Made by a program: the position numbers and the translations under genes | Part shown: positions 1 through 5,111 of the stretch, piece after piece | How positions within the stretch are numbered: position 1 is the first letter of the stretch | Layout: each line of letters opens with the position of its first letter | Source of the DNA: an uncultured Lachnospira sp. | Lineage (GTDB): Bacteria; Bacillota; Clostridia; Lachnospirales; Lachnospiraceae | Assembly: GCA_910585095.1 (NCBI GenBank) | Contig: CAJUBU010000017.1 | Location: 54,555-64,355, forward strand | Direction: 5' to 3' | DNA: 9,801 bases | Notes under the pieces: model-generated | The model's input: only the letters and a program-made list of their open reading frames with translations | The model's database searches: none | What the model was told of the DNA's origin: nothing

Positions 1-555
1 ACCAACCATAAAGGACGTAATATTAATAGTGATATCAGTATCAAGCAGTTTTAATGTGTTAATGCCAGAATTTAAAAATGCAGAGACGGTAATGCCAGCC
101 AGAATAATCGTTGTGCGGGAACTATCTGCAAAATAGGCAAGTAAAAATATAAGCAAACTTGTTATAAATGCGCCTGCAAATGCAAATATAGGCATAGCCG
201 TTAAATTTGCAGGCAGTAAAATCATGGAAAGCATAACAGCAAATCCAGCGCCGGAGTTAATTCCTATTGTGTTTGGGCTGGCAAGAGAATTGTTCATTAC
301 ATTTTGGAGAATTACACCTGAACAAGCAAGTCCCATACCTGCAAACAGACCGCCAACTATTCGAGGAAGGCGGACTGTTGTAATTAATGTGTAGGTGACA
401 GATGATTTATCATCGCCAAACAGACAATTTATAATATCCACCAGATTTAATTGTACACTTCCAATTATTATATTAAGGAAAATAGAGAAAAATAATATAA
501 TAATCAGAACTGTTATCATTAGTGGAGTATTAATGCCTGTTTTTTGATTTTTCAT
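1..555 (-). CDS. FecCD-family metal-chelate (siderophore/heme/B12-type) ABC transporter permease, C-terminus outside window
   Basis: The first 185 residues of an inner-membrane permease read without a stop to the window edge. The FecCD/BtuC family forms the channel of ABC importers for ferric siderophores, heme or cobalamin; about 330 residues is usual, so slightly over half is seen. Residues about 12-32 form the first membrane helix. RLPR at 62-65 followed by a Gly-rich helix (IVGGLFAGMGLACSG), and LASPNTIGINSGAG at 91-104, match the family's conserved RLPR and N-PLA-P--LG---GA stretches. The ATG at 555 has GGAGG at 565-561, five bases upstream. The gene lies 92 bases downstream of trpB on the same strand. 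That AT-rich gap has a TTGACT -35-like hexamer but no good -10, and I saw no Fur-type palindrome. Partner binding-protein and ATPase genes would be expected beyond base 1. The family call is firm; the substrate is unknown. Confidence 0.9.
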   Translation of the reverse strand, partial: MKNQKTGINTPLMITVLIIILFFSIFLNIIIGSVQLNLVDIINCLFGDDKSSVTYTLITTVRLPRIVGGLFAGMGLACSGVILQNVMNNSLASPNTIGINSGAGFAVMLSMILLPANLTAMPIFAFAGAFITSLLIFLLAYFADSSRTTIILAGITVSAFLNSGINTLKLLDTDITINITSFMVG

Positions 556-647
556 GTAATCCTCCATTTTTATGTTTGCAAGTAATAAGTCAAGTGCTGT
601 GAAATATTTGATTTTAAATTTGCAATTTTTTTTATATTGTAAGTATA

Positions 648-2024
648 TTACAATTCAACTTTAGGTAGACCTGCAAATCCAACAGCAAGGTCATCTTCGG
701 TAGGAATATAATCATCCATTAAGCCATCATTAAATTTTTGGTAAGCCACCAAATCAAAATAGCCTGTTCCTGTAAGTCCAAAAACAATTGTTTTGTCTTC
801 ACCATTTTCTTTGCATTTAAGGGCTTCGTCAATGGCAACTTTGATGGCATGGCTGCTTTCAGGAGCAGGAAGAATACCCTCTACTCTAGCAAATTGAGTG
901 GCGGCTTTAAATACAGATGTCTGTTCAACAGAAACAGCTTCCATTAATTTATCGTCATATAATTGTGATACAACAGAACTCATACCATGATAGCGCAGAC
1001 CGCCAGCGTGATTTGATGAGGGAATAAAGCCACTGCCCAAAGTATACATTTTAGCTAATGGACATATCATGCCCGTATCGCAGAAATCATATGCGTAGCG
1101 ACCTCTTGTAAGGCTTGGACAGCTTGCAGGTTCTACAGCGATAAATTGATAATTTTTTTCACCGCGAAGTTTCTCGCCCATAAAAGGAGAAATAAGACCG
1201 CCTAAATTAGAACCGCCGCCAGCACAACCGATAATAATATCTGGTGTGATATTATATTTGTCTAAAGCGGCTTTTGTCTCAAGACCAATAATAGATTGGT
1301 GAAGTAATACTTGAGTGAGTACAGAGCCAAGTACATAACGATATCCGTCTAAAGAAGTAGCAGTTTCAACGGCTTCAGAGATTGCACAGCCAAGACTTCC
1401 TGTTGTACCTGGATGCTCAGCAAGAATTTTGCGTCCAACATTAGTTGTCTCAGAAGGAGAAGGTGTTACATTAGCTCCATAAGTGCGCATAACTTCACGT
1501 CGAAATGGTTTTTGTTCATAAGAACATTTAACCATATATACTTTACAGTCAAGACCAAAATAAGAACATGCCATAGATAGAGCAGTTCCCCATTGACCGG
1601 CACCGGTTTCTGTTGTCACACCTTTTAATCCCTGCTTTTTGGCATAGTAAGCTTGAGCGATTGCGGAATTAAGCTTATGGCTTCCTGAAGTGTTGTTGCC
1701 CTCAAATTTATAGTAAATTTTGGCGGGTGTATCAAGTGCTTTTTCTAAACAGTAAGCACGAACAAGCGGAGAAGGACGATACATTTTGTAAAAATCTTGA
1801 ATTTCTGTCGGAATGTCAAAGTATGGTGTTTTATCATCTAATTCTTGCTGTACCAATTCATCGCAAAATACAGTTGACAACTCAGCGGCAGTCATTGGCT
1901 TTAGTGTTGCGGGATTAAGCAGGGGAGCTGGTTTATTTTTCATATCAGCTCGTACATTGTACCATTGTTTTGGCATTTCATTTTCTTCCAAATAAATTTT
2001 ATAAGGAATTTTTTTATTAGACAT
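648..2024 (-). CDS. trpB: Stand-alone tryptophan synthase beta chain, TrpB2 type (PLP enzyme)
   Basis: 458 residues, typical for TrpB2, which is longer than the ~400-residue TrpB1 that pairs with TrpA. The family joins indole and L-serine to make tryptophan in the cytosol, using pyridoxal phosphate. The PLP lysine is K117 in GSHKLN (114-119; TrpB1 usually has GAHK-N). The catalytic-acid motif ETGAGQWG is at 139-146, and the Gly-rich phosphate-binding loop GCAGGGSN at 266-273. RPSPLVRA (83-90) is the usual N-terminal family motif. The ATG at 2024 is preceded by GAGGG about nine bases upstream, inside a 20-bp leader repeated before the methyltransferase gene. No trpA or other trp gene is in the window, so indole salvage or a tryptophan-like side reaction is as likely as de novo synthesis. 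It lies downstream of two Gfo/Idh/MocA genes across a 115-bp gap containing a long hairpin. Confidence 0.93.
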   Translation of the reverse strand: MSNKKIPYKIYLEENEMPKQWYNVRADMKNKPAPLLNPATLKPMTAAELSTVFCDELVQQELDDKTPYFDIPTEIQDFYKMYRPSPLVRAYCLEKALDTPAKIYYKFEGNNTSGSHKLNSAIAQAYYAKKQGLKGVTTETGAGQWGTALSMACSYFGLDCKVYMVKCSYEQKPFRREVMRTYGANVTPSPSETTNVGRKILAEHPGTTGSLGCAISEAVETATSLDGYRYVLGSVLTQVLLHQSIIGLETKAALDKYNITPDIIIGCAGGGSNLGGLISPFMGEKLRGEKNYQFIAVEPASCPSLTRGRYAYDFCDTGMICPLAKMYTLGSGFIPSSNHAGGLRYHGMSSVVSQLYDDKLMEAVSVEQTSVFKAATQFARVEGILPAPESSHAIKVAIDEALKCKENGEDKTIVFGLTGTGYFDLVAYQKFNDGLMDDYIPTEDDLAVGFAGLPKVEL

Positions 2025-2032
2025 TATTTTAC

Positions 2033-2052
2033 CCTCATTTCTGTGCTGCTTT
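2033..2052 (-). repeat. 20-bp leader/RBS repeat, copy 1 (upstream of trpB)
   Basis: On the minus strand this reads AAAGCAGCACAGAAATGAGG. It is identical to 6699-6680 upstream of the methyltransferase gene. Its 3' end is the Shine-Dalgarno (GAGG) of trpB. Similarity continues loosely into the gene starts (both begin ATGTC followed by an A-rich stretch). The matching stretch is non-coding apart from two stop-codon bases in the other copy. Confidence 0.85.
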
Positions 2053-2073
2053 TATAATTAATAAAAAAATGGT

Positions 2074-2126
2074 ATATTATTAATAAGTTTGTGATTACAG
2101 CACGGACACAAATTTATTAATAATAT
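2074..2126. terminator. Long AT-rich hairpin between oxidoreductase gene and trpB, candidate bidirectional terminator or regulatory stem
   Basis: Arms 2074-2093 and 2107-2126 pair over 20 bases with one G-T position (2087/2113) and a 13-base loop (2094-2106). Each arm contains the self-palindrome TTATTAATAA (2077-2086 and 2114-2123). A T-run follows the stem on both strands: immediately at 2126-2131 on plus, and after about four bases on minus (A-run 2063-2069 on plus). It sits 14 bases past the stop of the upstream minus-strand gene, so a terminator or attenuator of that transcript is plausible. The low GC of the stem makes termination uncertain; a protein-binding site or transcript-stabilising stem is the alternative. 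Confidence 0.5.
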
Positions 2127-2139
2127 TTTTTATCCTTTG

Positions 2140-3288
2140 TTATAAGTTTGCTTTTTTATTTAGATACGTTTCAAATTCATGCTCAAATAATTGTTCTTGC
2201 ACGGTTCCAGTCTTAGGCAATTCAATCATTTTATGTTGCCATGAAGACAAATAAATGGCATTGGACAAGTATAAACTATTGATTGCTTCATTTCCAGATG
2301 CGATTAGTTCCTCTTTACCATCAACATTATTTACAAAATTGGAGAGGAGTTTTTCATAGGCATATTCATTTGGTTCACAGTGGATATCTTCCCATATACA
2401 GACAGGTTTTGCAAAACAATCCTGTAAGCCAGTCCGATATTCCATTTCAGGTTTATCTAAATAGCCTATTTTTAATGTGCCTTTTTCACATACAAGAAGG
2501 GCATCGTCTAACGATATTTCCAGACGATTGACGCCGGCAGCTTCTCCCGTGGAAGCAATAAATACACCAGTTGCGCCGTTTTCCCATTCAAAATATGCTG
2601 TTACATCATCTTCGACTTCAATAGAGTGGTATTTTCCTTCATGGCAAAAACCAGTAACATGACAAGGCATTTGACAAATCCATTGCAGCAAGTCAAGATT
2701 ATGAGGACATTGGTTCAAAAGTGTTCCTCCTCCATCTTTTGCCCATGTTGCTCTCCATGCATCAGCTTTATAGTAGGAATTTGGTCGATACCAATCCGTC
2801 ACTATCCAATTGACTCTCTTAATATTGCCATATTTTTTACTAGCAACAATTTCTTTCATTTTTTGATAGACAGGAAATGTTCTTTGATGAAAAATAAAAC
2901 CATATGCAAGAGTTGGTGATTTTAATTTAGCTTGTTCATAAGCCGTCATCATATTGCGTGCTTGACGTGAATATACACCTGCTGGTTTGTCACACAGTAC
3001 ATGCAGACCACGCTGAAAGGCATTTATTGCAATTTCTTCATGGGAATAATGTGGTGTGACAATCAGCACAGCATCAATAAAAAATTCTTTGGCATCATAG
3101 GCATCAAACAGTTTTTTTGCAGATTCATAAATTAAAAGGCTGTTTGGAAGAATATGTTTGATTGAATTGAAGCGTTCTGGACGAATCCTTGTCGCTGCAA
3201 CTAATTCCATTCCAGAAATTTTACCTTCAGCTATCATAATAGCATATTTGCTCCCCATATTACCCATTCCTATAATTGCGACTTTCAT
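2140..3288 (-). CDS. Gfo/Idh/MocA-family NAD(P)-dependent oxidoreductase
   Basis: 382 residues from the chosen ATG. Members are cytosolic NAD(P)-dependent dehydrogenases acting mostly on sugars, inositols and their derivatives. The N-terminal Rossmann fold opens with MKVAIIGMGNMG (GxGxxG at 7-12). CDKP at 99-102 is the family's EKP motif carrying the catalytic lysine (K101). GGGTLLNQCPHNLDLLQW (186-203) holds the conserved histidine (H196) of the C-terminal alpha/beta domain. An in-frame ATG four codons upstream (3300) is possible, but AGAAAGG abuts it with one base of spacing, and the Rossmann strand begins directly at 3288. The gene is second after the paralogous gene at 3384-4379 (95-bp gap), probably co-transcribed. 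The two proteins are clearly different subfamilies, so a two-step conversion of one substrate is possible but unproven. The substrate is not predictable. Confidence 0.88.
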   Translation of the reverse strand: MKVAIIGMGNMGSKYAIMIAEGKISGMELVAATRIRPERFNSIKHILPNSLLIYESAKKLFDAYDAKEFFIDAVLIVTPHYSHEEIAINAFQRGLHVLCDKPAGVYSRQARNMMTAYEQAKLKSPTLAYGFIFHQRTFPVYQKMKEIVASKKYGNIKRVNWIVTDWYRPNSYYKADAWRATWAKDGGGTLLNQCPHNLDLLQWICQMPCHVTGFCHEGKYHSIEVEDDVTAYFEWENGATGVFIASTGEAAGVNRLEISLDDALLVCEKGTLKIGYLDKPEMEYRTGLQDCFAKPVCIWEDIHCEPNEYAYEKLLSNFVNNVDGKEELIASGNEAINSLYLSNAIYLSSWQHKMIELPKTGTVQEQLFEHEFETYLNKKANL

Positions 3289-3383
3289 TATAATAACCAT
3301 ACCTTTCTAATATTTGTAAATATTGAGCTATAAATTTTTTTATAAGTAATAAATCAAATGTTTATGTCTATATAAGTATTTAA

Positions 3384-4379
3384 TTATTTCCATATTCTAT
3401 CTTTATCAGAATAAAGCGTTGTTATTTTATCATGTTCTATTTGATTCATCAAGATTGAAAGATAGGCATCTTCGAGAGCTTCTTTCATGGGATAAATTTC
3501 TTTTCCCGTATTGATATAGTTCATCATTCCAAATAAAATATCAGTAATTGCTGATTCATCTGCTGTTAAATTAAATGTTTCATAAGGATTTTTATAATCA
3601 ATATTTTGGAGGCAAGCAATATTATTTTCATTGAGATAATATAGTTTGTCGTTAATAATTTCTCCTCTTGTTCCACGAACATTCAAATAGCGATTGCGAA
3701 TTTCGCTGCGATATTGGTCGGACATAAAATCATAAAATGCAATTTTGCCGCTTTCATATTCTATAATTAAATGTTTTTCTTCTTTATCTACAACTTGTCC
3801 GTCTGTCAATGTTTCATATCGAGTTTTAGTGTTGGTTACAGGAACTATAAATTTTTTGCCTGAAATTGTTACACCTTCTAAGCCAACTTGCAGCAATCGT
3901 CGGATAATACTAGCTGCATGGTAGTCGTGCATAGCAGAAATAGTTATTGATACAGGAGTTCCTATCATTCCAGAGTCAACAAGATTGATTATTTTACGGT
4001 TTAATGGATATAAAAAATATTGTTCAGCTACCTGTAATTTTGAACCATTTTGACACATATGCCATACAGTCTCTAAAGATTTTTTGTCAAGCGCTATTGG
4101 TGTTTCTGATAAAACAGGAAATCTATAAGACAGCCAATGTATACAAGTATCATACATATTTATTTTAGAAACTGCCGATACAATAAAATCTGGCTTTTTT
4201 GAAATAACGTCTGCTTCGTTACAAGTTGTATAAATTTGATATTCCTCTGCAAATTTATCTGCTTTTTCTTTTGTTCGGCAAAGTAATGCACACATTTCAA
4301 AATGTTTGGGCATTGCTTTTGCAATTCGTACATAAAATAAACTTCGCCAGCCAGAACCTATAATAGCAAATCGAATCAT
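3384..4379 (-). CDS. Gfo/Idh/MocA-like protein with ETP in place of the catalytic EKP motif
   Basis: 331 residues. The N-terminus MIRFAIIGSGWRSLFYVRIAKAMP is a Rossmann dinucleotide-binding start (GSGWRS replaces strict GxGxxG). The position of the family's EKP motif reads SETPIA (E92, T93, P94), so the usual catalytic lysine is absent. AEQYFLYP and YLNVRGTRGEI are recognisable stretches of a clade I know with ETP at this position, from memory and unverified. The protein may catalyse differently or only bind a substrate. An open frame runs upstream to an ATG at 4532, but the true start is at 4379: GGAG lies eight bases before it, the Rossmann strand begins there, and the extension would cross the promoter at 4431-4459. 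It is the first gene of the minus-strand group, followed by a canonical family member. Confidence 0.85.
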   Translation of the reverse strand: MIRFAIIGSGWRSLFYVRIAKAMPKHFEMCALLCRTKEKADKFAEEYQIYTTCNEADVISKKPDFIVSAVSKINMYDTCIHWLSYRFPVLSETPIALDKKSLETVWHMCQNGSKLQVAEQYFLYPLNRKIINLVDSGMIGTPVSITISAMHDYHAASIIRRLLQVGLEGVTISGKKFIVPVTNTKTRYETLTDGQVVDKEEKHLIIEYESGKIAFYDFMSDQYRSEIRNRYLNVRGTRGEIINDKLYYLNENNIACLQNIDYKNPYETFNLTADESAITDILFGMMNYINTGKEIYPMKEALEDAYLSILMNQIEHDKITTLYSDKDRIWK

Positions 4380-4419
4380 ATTTTTGTCTCCTTTTCTGAA
4401 GGCATAAACGTAATTTTTT

Positions 4420-4437
4420 TTATCAATCCAATGATAA
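4420..4437. promoter_or_regulatory. Inverted repeat over the -10 box, candidate operator
   Basis: TTATCA (4420-4425), six bases, then TGATAA (4432-4437): a perfect 6-6-6 inverted repeat covering the -10 box (4431-4436) and presumed start of the promoter for the oxidoreductase genes. Position suits a repressor. No regulator gene is in the window. A 6-bp AT-rich dyad may be chance. Confidence 0.35.
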
Positions 4438-4459
4438 GAAGTTTTTGTAAAAATGTCAA
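4431..4459 (-). promoter_or_regulatory. Vegetative-type promoter of the two Gfo/Idh/MocA genes
   Basis: Minus strand: consensus -35 TTGACA (4459-4454), 17-base spacer, -10 TATCAT (4436-4431). Transcription would start near 4424, giving a leader of about 45 nt before the ATG at 4379. Confidence 0.65.
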
Positions 4460-4479
4460 TGATAATTGTAAAAACGATG

Positions 4480-4508
4480 TTGCACCTTATTAAAAGATAT
4501 GATATAGT
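4480..4508 (+). promoter_or_regulatory. Promoter of the predicted small RNA
   Basis: -35 TTGCAC (4480-4485), 17-base spacer, -10 TATAGT (4503-4508) preceded by TG one base upstream (extended -10). The start is expected near 4515. It points away from the oxidoreductase promoter, whose -35 is only 20 bases away. Confidence 0.65.
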
Positions 4509-4521
4509 AAAAATACAGAAA

Positions 4522-4546
4522 GGGAAAGCCATAAAGCGGCTACCCT
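4522..4546. repeat. Imperfect inverted repeat, left copy (partner 4750-4781)
   Basis: The reverse complement begins AGGGTAGCCGCTTTATGGCT and ends TTTCCC. The partner begins AGGGTAAGCCGCCTATGGCT and ends TTTCCC after seven extra bases. The copies bound the whole small-RNA/toxin-like unit, and each lies at the 5' end of one of the two converging transcripts. Confidence 0.55.
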
Positions 4547-4576
4547 CATGATATGCTGAAACCTTTTATAAGGTCA

Positions 4577-4616
4577 GTTGCCAGCTATTTGGGGTAGTTG
4601 GCGACTTATTTTTTCT
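4577..4616 (+). terminator. Intrinsic terminator of the predicted small RNA
   Basis: GTTGCCAGCTA (4577-4587) pairs with TAGTTGGCGAC (4595-4605) over 11 positions, two of them G-U, with a 7-base loop. TTATTTTTTCTCTTT follows. Confidence 0.75.
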
Positions 4617-4688
4617 CTTTAAAGATTGTATAGCACAATCCAACAAGAGTAACAATAAAAATACCTGTTTGAATTAAATCATAATCAT
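4606..4688 (-). pseudogene. Hol-Tox-like small hydrophobic toxin frame without an in-frame start codon
   Basis: The minus-strand frame ending at the TAA at 4608-4606 encodes a short peptide: acidic/polar start (NDYDL), hydrophobic membrane segment IQTGIFIVTLVGLCY, charged tail TIFKEKK. This is the shape of Firmicute putative holin-like (Hol-Tox) type I toxins, about 30 residues, which insert in the membrane. Perfect ribosome-binding bases GAAAGGAGGG (4705-4696) lie seven bases before an ATG at 4688. That ATG is in another frame and gives only Met-Ile-Met-Ile-stop. No ATG, GTG or TTG precedes the hydrophobic segment in the toxin frame. A small indel just after the ATG probably inactivated it; a near-cognate start or frameshift is less likely. 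The resemblance comes from motif memory, not a search. Confidence 0.5.
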
Positions 4689-4694
4689 TGTATC

Positions 4695-4734
4695 GCCCTC
4701 CTTTCGTAAGAATGGAGGGCTTAAAAAACCCTCC
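4695..4734 (-). promoter_or_regulatory. Shine-Dalgarno sequestration hairpin with competing upstream arm
   Basis: On the minus-strand RNA three short segments follow each other: GGAGGG (4734-4729), GCCCUCC (4720-4714) and the Shine-Dalgarno GGAGGGC (4701-4695). The middle one can pair with the Shine-Dalgarno (7 bp, 12-base loop) or with the upstream arm (6 bp, 8-base loop), but not both. This is the layout of a translational on/off switch controlling the small toxin-like frame. Confidence 0.55.
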
Positions 4735-4749
4735 AAAGAATAAAATAAG

Positions 4750-4781
4750 AGGGTAAGCCGCCTATGGCTCTATGGTTTCCC
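4750..4781. repeat. Imperfect inverted repeat, right copy (partner 4522-4546)
   Basis: It matches the reverse complement of the left copy apart from one inserted A and a seven-base stretch carrying a second TATGG. On the minus strand it forms the first ~30 nt of the transcript from the promoter at 4790-4818, with GAGCC/GGCUU and GGG/CCC pairings. Confidence 0.55.
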
Positions 4782-4789
4782 ATGATGAT

Positions 4790-4818
4790 AATATAACATA
4801 AGTTTTAAAGCATAACAA
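4790..4818 (-). promoter_or_regulatory. Promoter of the toxin-like transcript
   Basis: Minus strand: -35 TTGTTA (4818-4813), 17-base spacer, -10 TATATT (4795-4790) with an upstream TG (extended -10). The start near 4783 gives a leader of about 95 nt before the ATG at 4688. The RNA would run into the convergent small-RNA gene; the AGGG...CCCT stem at 4546-4521, followed on the minus strand by a T-rich stretch, could end it. Confidence 0.6.
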
Positions 4819-4875
4819 TCACTTTTAAATTTATATGGAAAACATATTTTTTGTTAAAAATTTCTATTGAAGTTA

Positions 4876-5031
4876 AGCGGATATTCGCAATCCGCTACGC
4901 TACTTGCTCATAACCTCATAGCTACTATCGTAGCTTTTCAGTGGGAGCTTATACTCCCACTGAAACAAGCAAGTCCCCATTCCCACTTATGCCTTTGCAG
5001 CATTAAAGTGGGGGACTTCCTTGATGAGGTT
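4876..5031. ncRNA. Highly structured pseudoknotted segment, candidate mobile-element RNA or transposon end
   Basis: Perfect local stems: AGCGGAT/ATCCGCT (4876-4882/4890-4896); AGCTAC/GTAGCT (4920-4925/4930-4935); TTTCAGTGGGAG/CTCCCACTGAAA (4936-4947/4954-4965). A long interrupted stem joins AGTCCCC, CACTT and ATGC (4972-4992) to GCAT, AAGTG and GGGGACT (5000-5017). Two longer-range helices cross: ACTTGCT 4902-4908 with AGCAAGT 4968-4974, and AACCTCAT 4912-4919 with ATGAGGTT 5024-5031. Crossing helices form a pseudoknot, seen in omega RNAs of IscB/TnpB elements (HEARO-type) and in IS200/IS605 ends. No transposase or nuclease gene is adjacent, so a solitary relic or MITE-like copy is possible. 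The sense strand is undecided because the stems are symmetric. It is visibly GC-richer than the surrounding intergenic DNA. The helices are seen; the identity is inference. Confidence 0.5.
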
Positions 5032-5041
5032 AAATAATGAA

Positions 5042-5071
5042 TTGACGGAATACTGAAAGGAATGATATGAT
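5042..5071 (+). promoter_or_regulatory. Promoter of the SDR oxidoreductase gene
   Basis: -35 TTGACG (5042-5047), 18-base spacer, -10 TATGAT (5066-5071) with a TG one base upstream. The start near 5078 leaves a leader of about 34 nt before the ATG at 5112. The -35 lies 11 bases after the end of the structured segment at 4876-5031. Confidence 0.6.
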
Positions 5072-5111
5072 AAAATTACAAAATAAATAAGAAAGGTGTG
5101 AGGATTTTTAC

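Larger units (their letters stand above)
4515..4616 (+). ncRNA. Predicted ~100-nt structured RNA, candidate antisense RNA of a type I toxin-antitoxin unit
   Basis: The segment is bounded by a good promoter and an intrinsic terminator and has no credible open frame. Three hairpins are visible: AGGG/CCCT with AGCC/GGCT inside (4521-4547); ACCTT-ttat-AAGGT flanked by CTGA/CAG (about 4556-4577); and the terminator stem (4577-4605). The RNA lies opposite the 3' end and downstream region of a tiny hydrophobic frame on the minus strand (4606-4688). Antisense RNAs of txpA/ratA and bsrG/SR4 similarly overlap the 3' part of their toxin mRNA. Its 5' segment resembles the 5' segment of the opposing transcript. 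Promoter and terminator are read directly; antitoxin function is inference. Confidence 0.55.

Noticed and set aside
738..1995. Several plus-strand frames opposite trpB, and likewise in 2283-2919 and 7506-7718
   Set aside because: Shadows of clearly conserved minus-strand genes; low-complexity translations without ribosome sites.
3309..3324. AATATTT/AAATATT inverted repeat between the two oxidoreductase genes
   Set aside because: Two-base centre and only A/T pairs; not a plausible hairpin or terminator.
4380..4532. 51-codon N-terminal extension of the ETP oxidoreductase-like gene
   Set aside because: It spans a consensus promoter, has no family similarity, and the internal ATG at 4379 has a good Shine-Dalgarno directly before the Rossmann fold.
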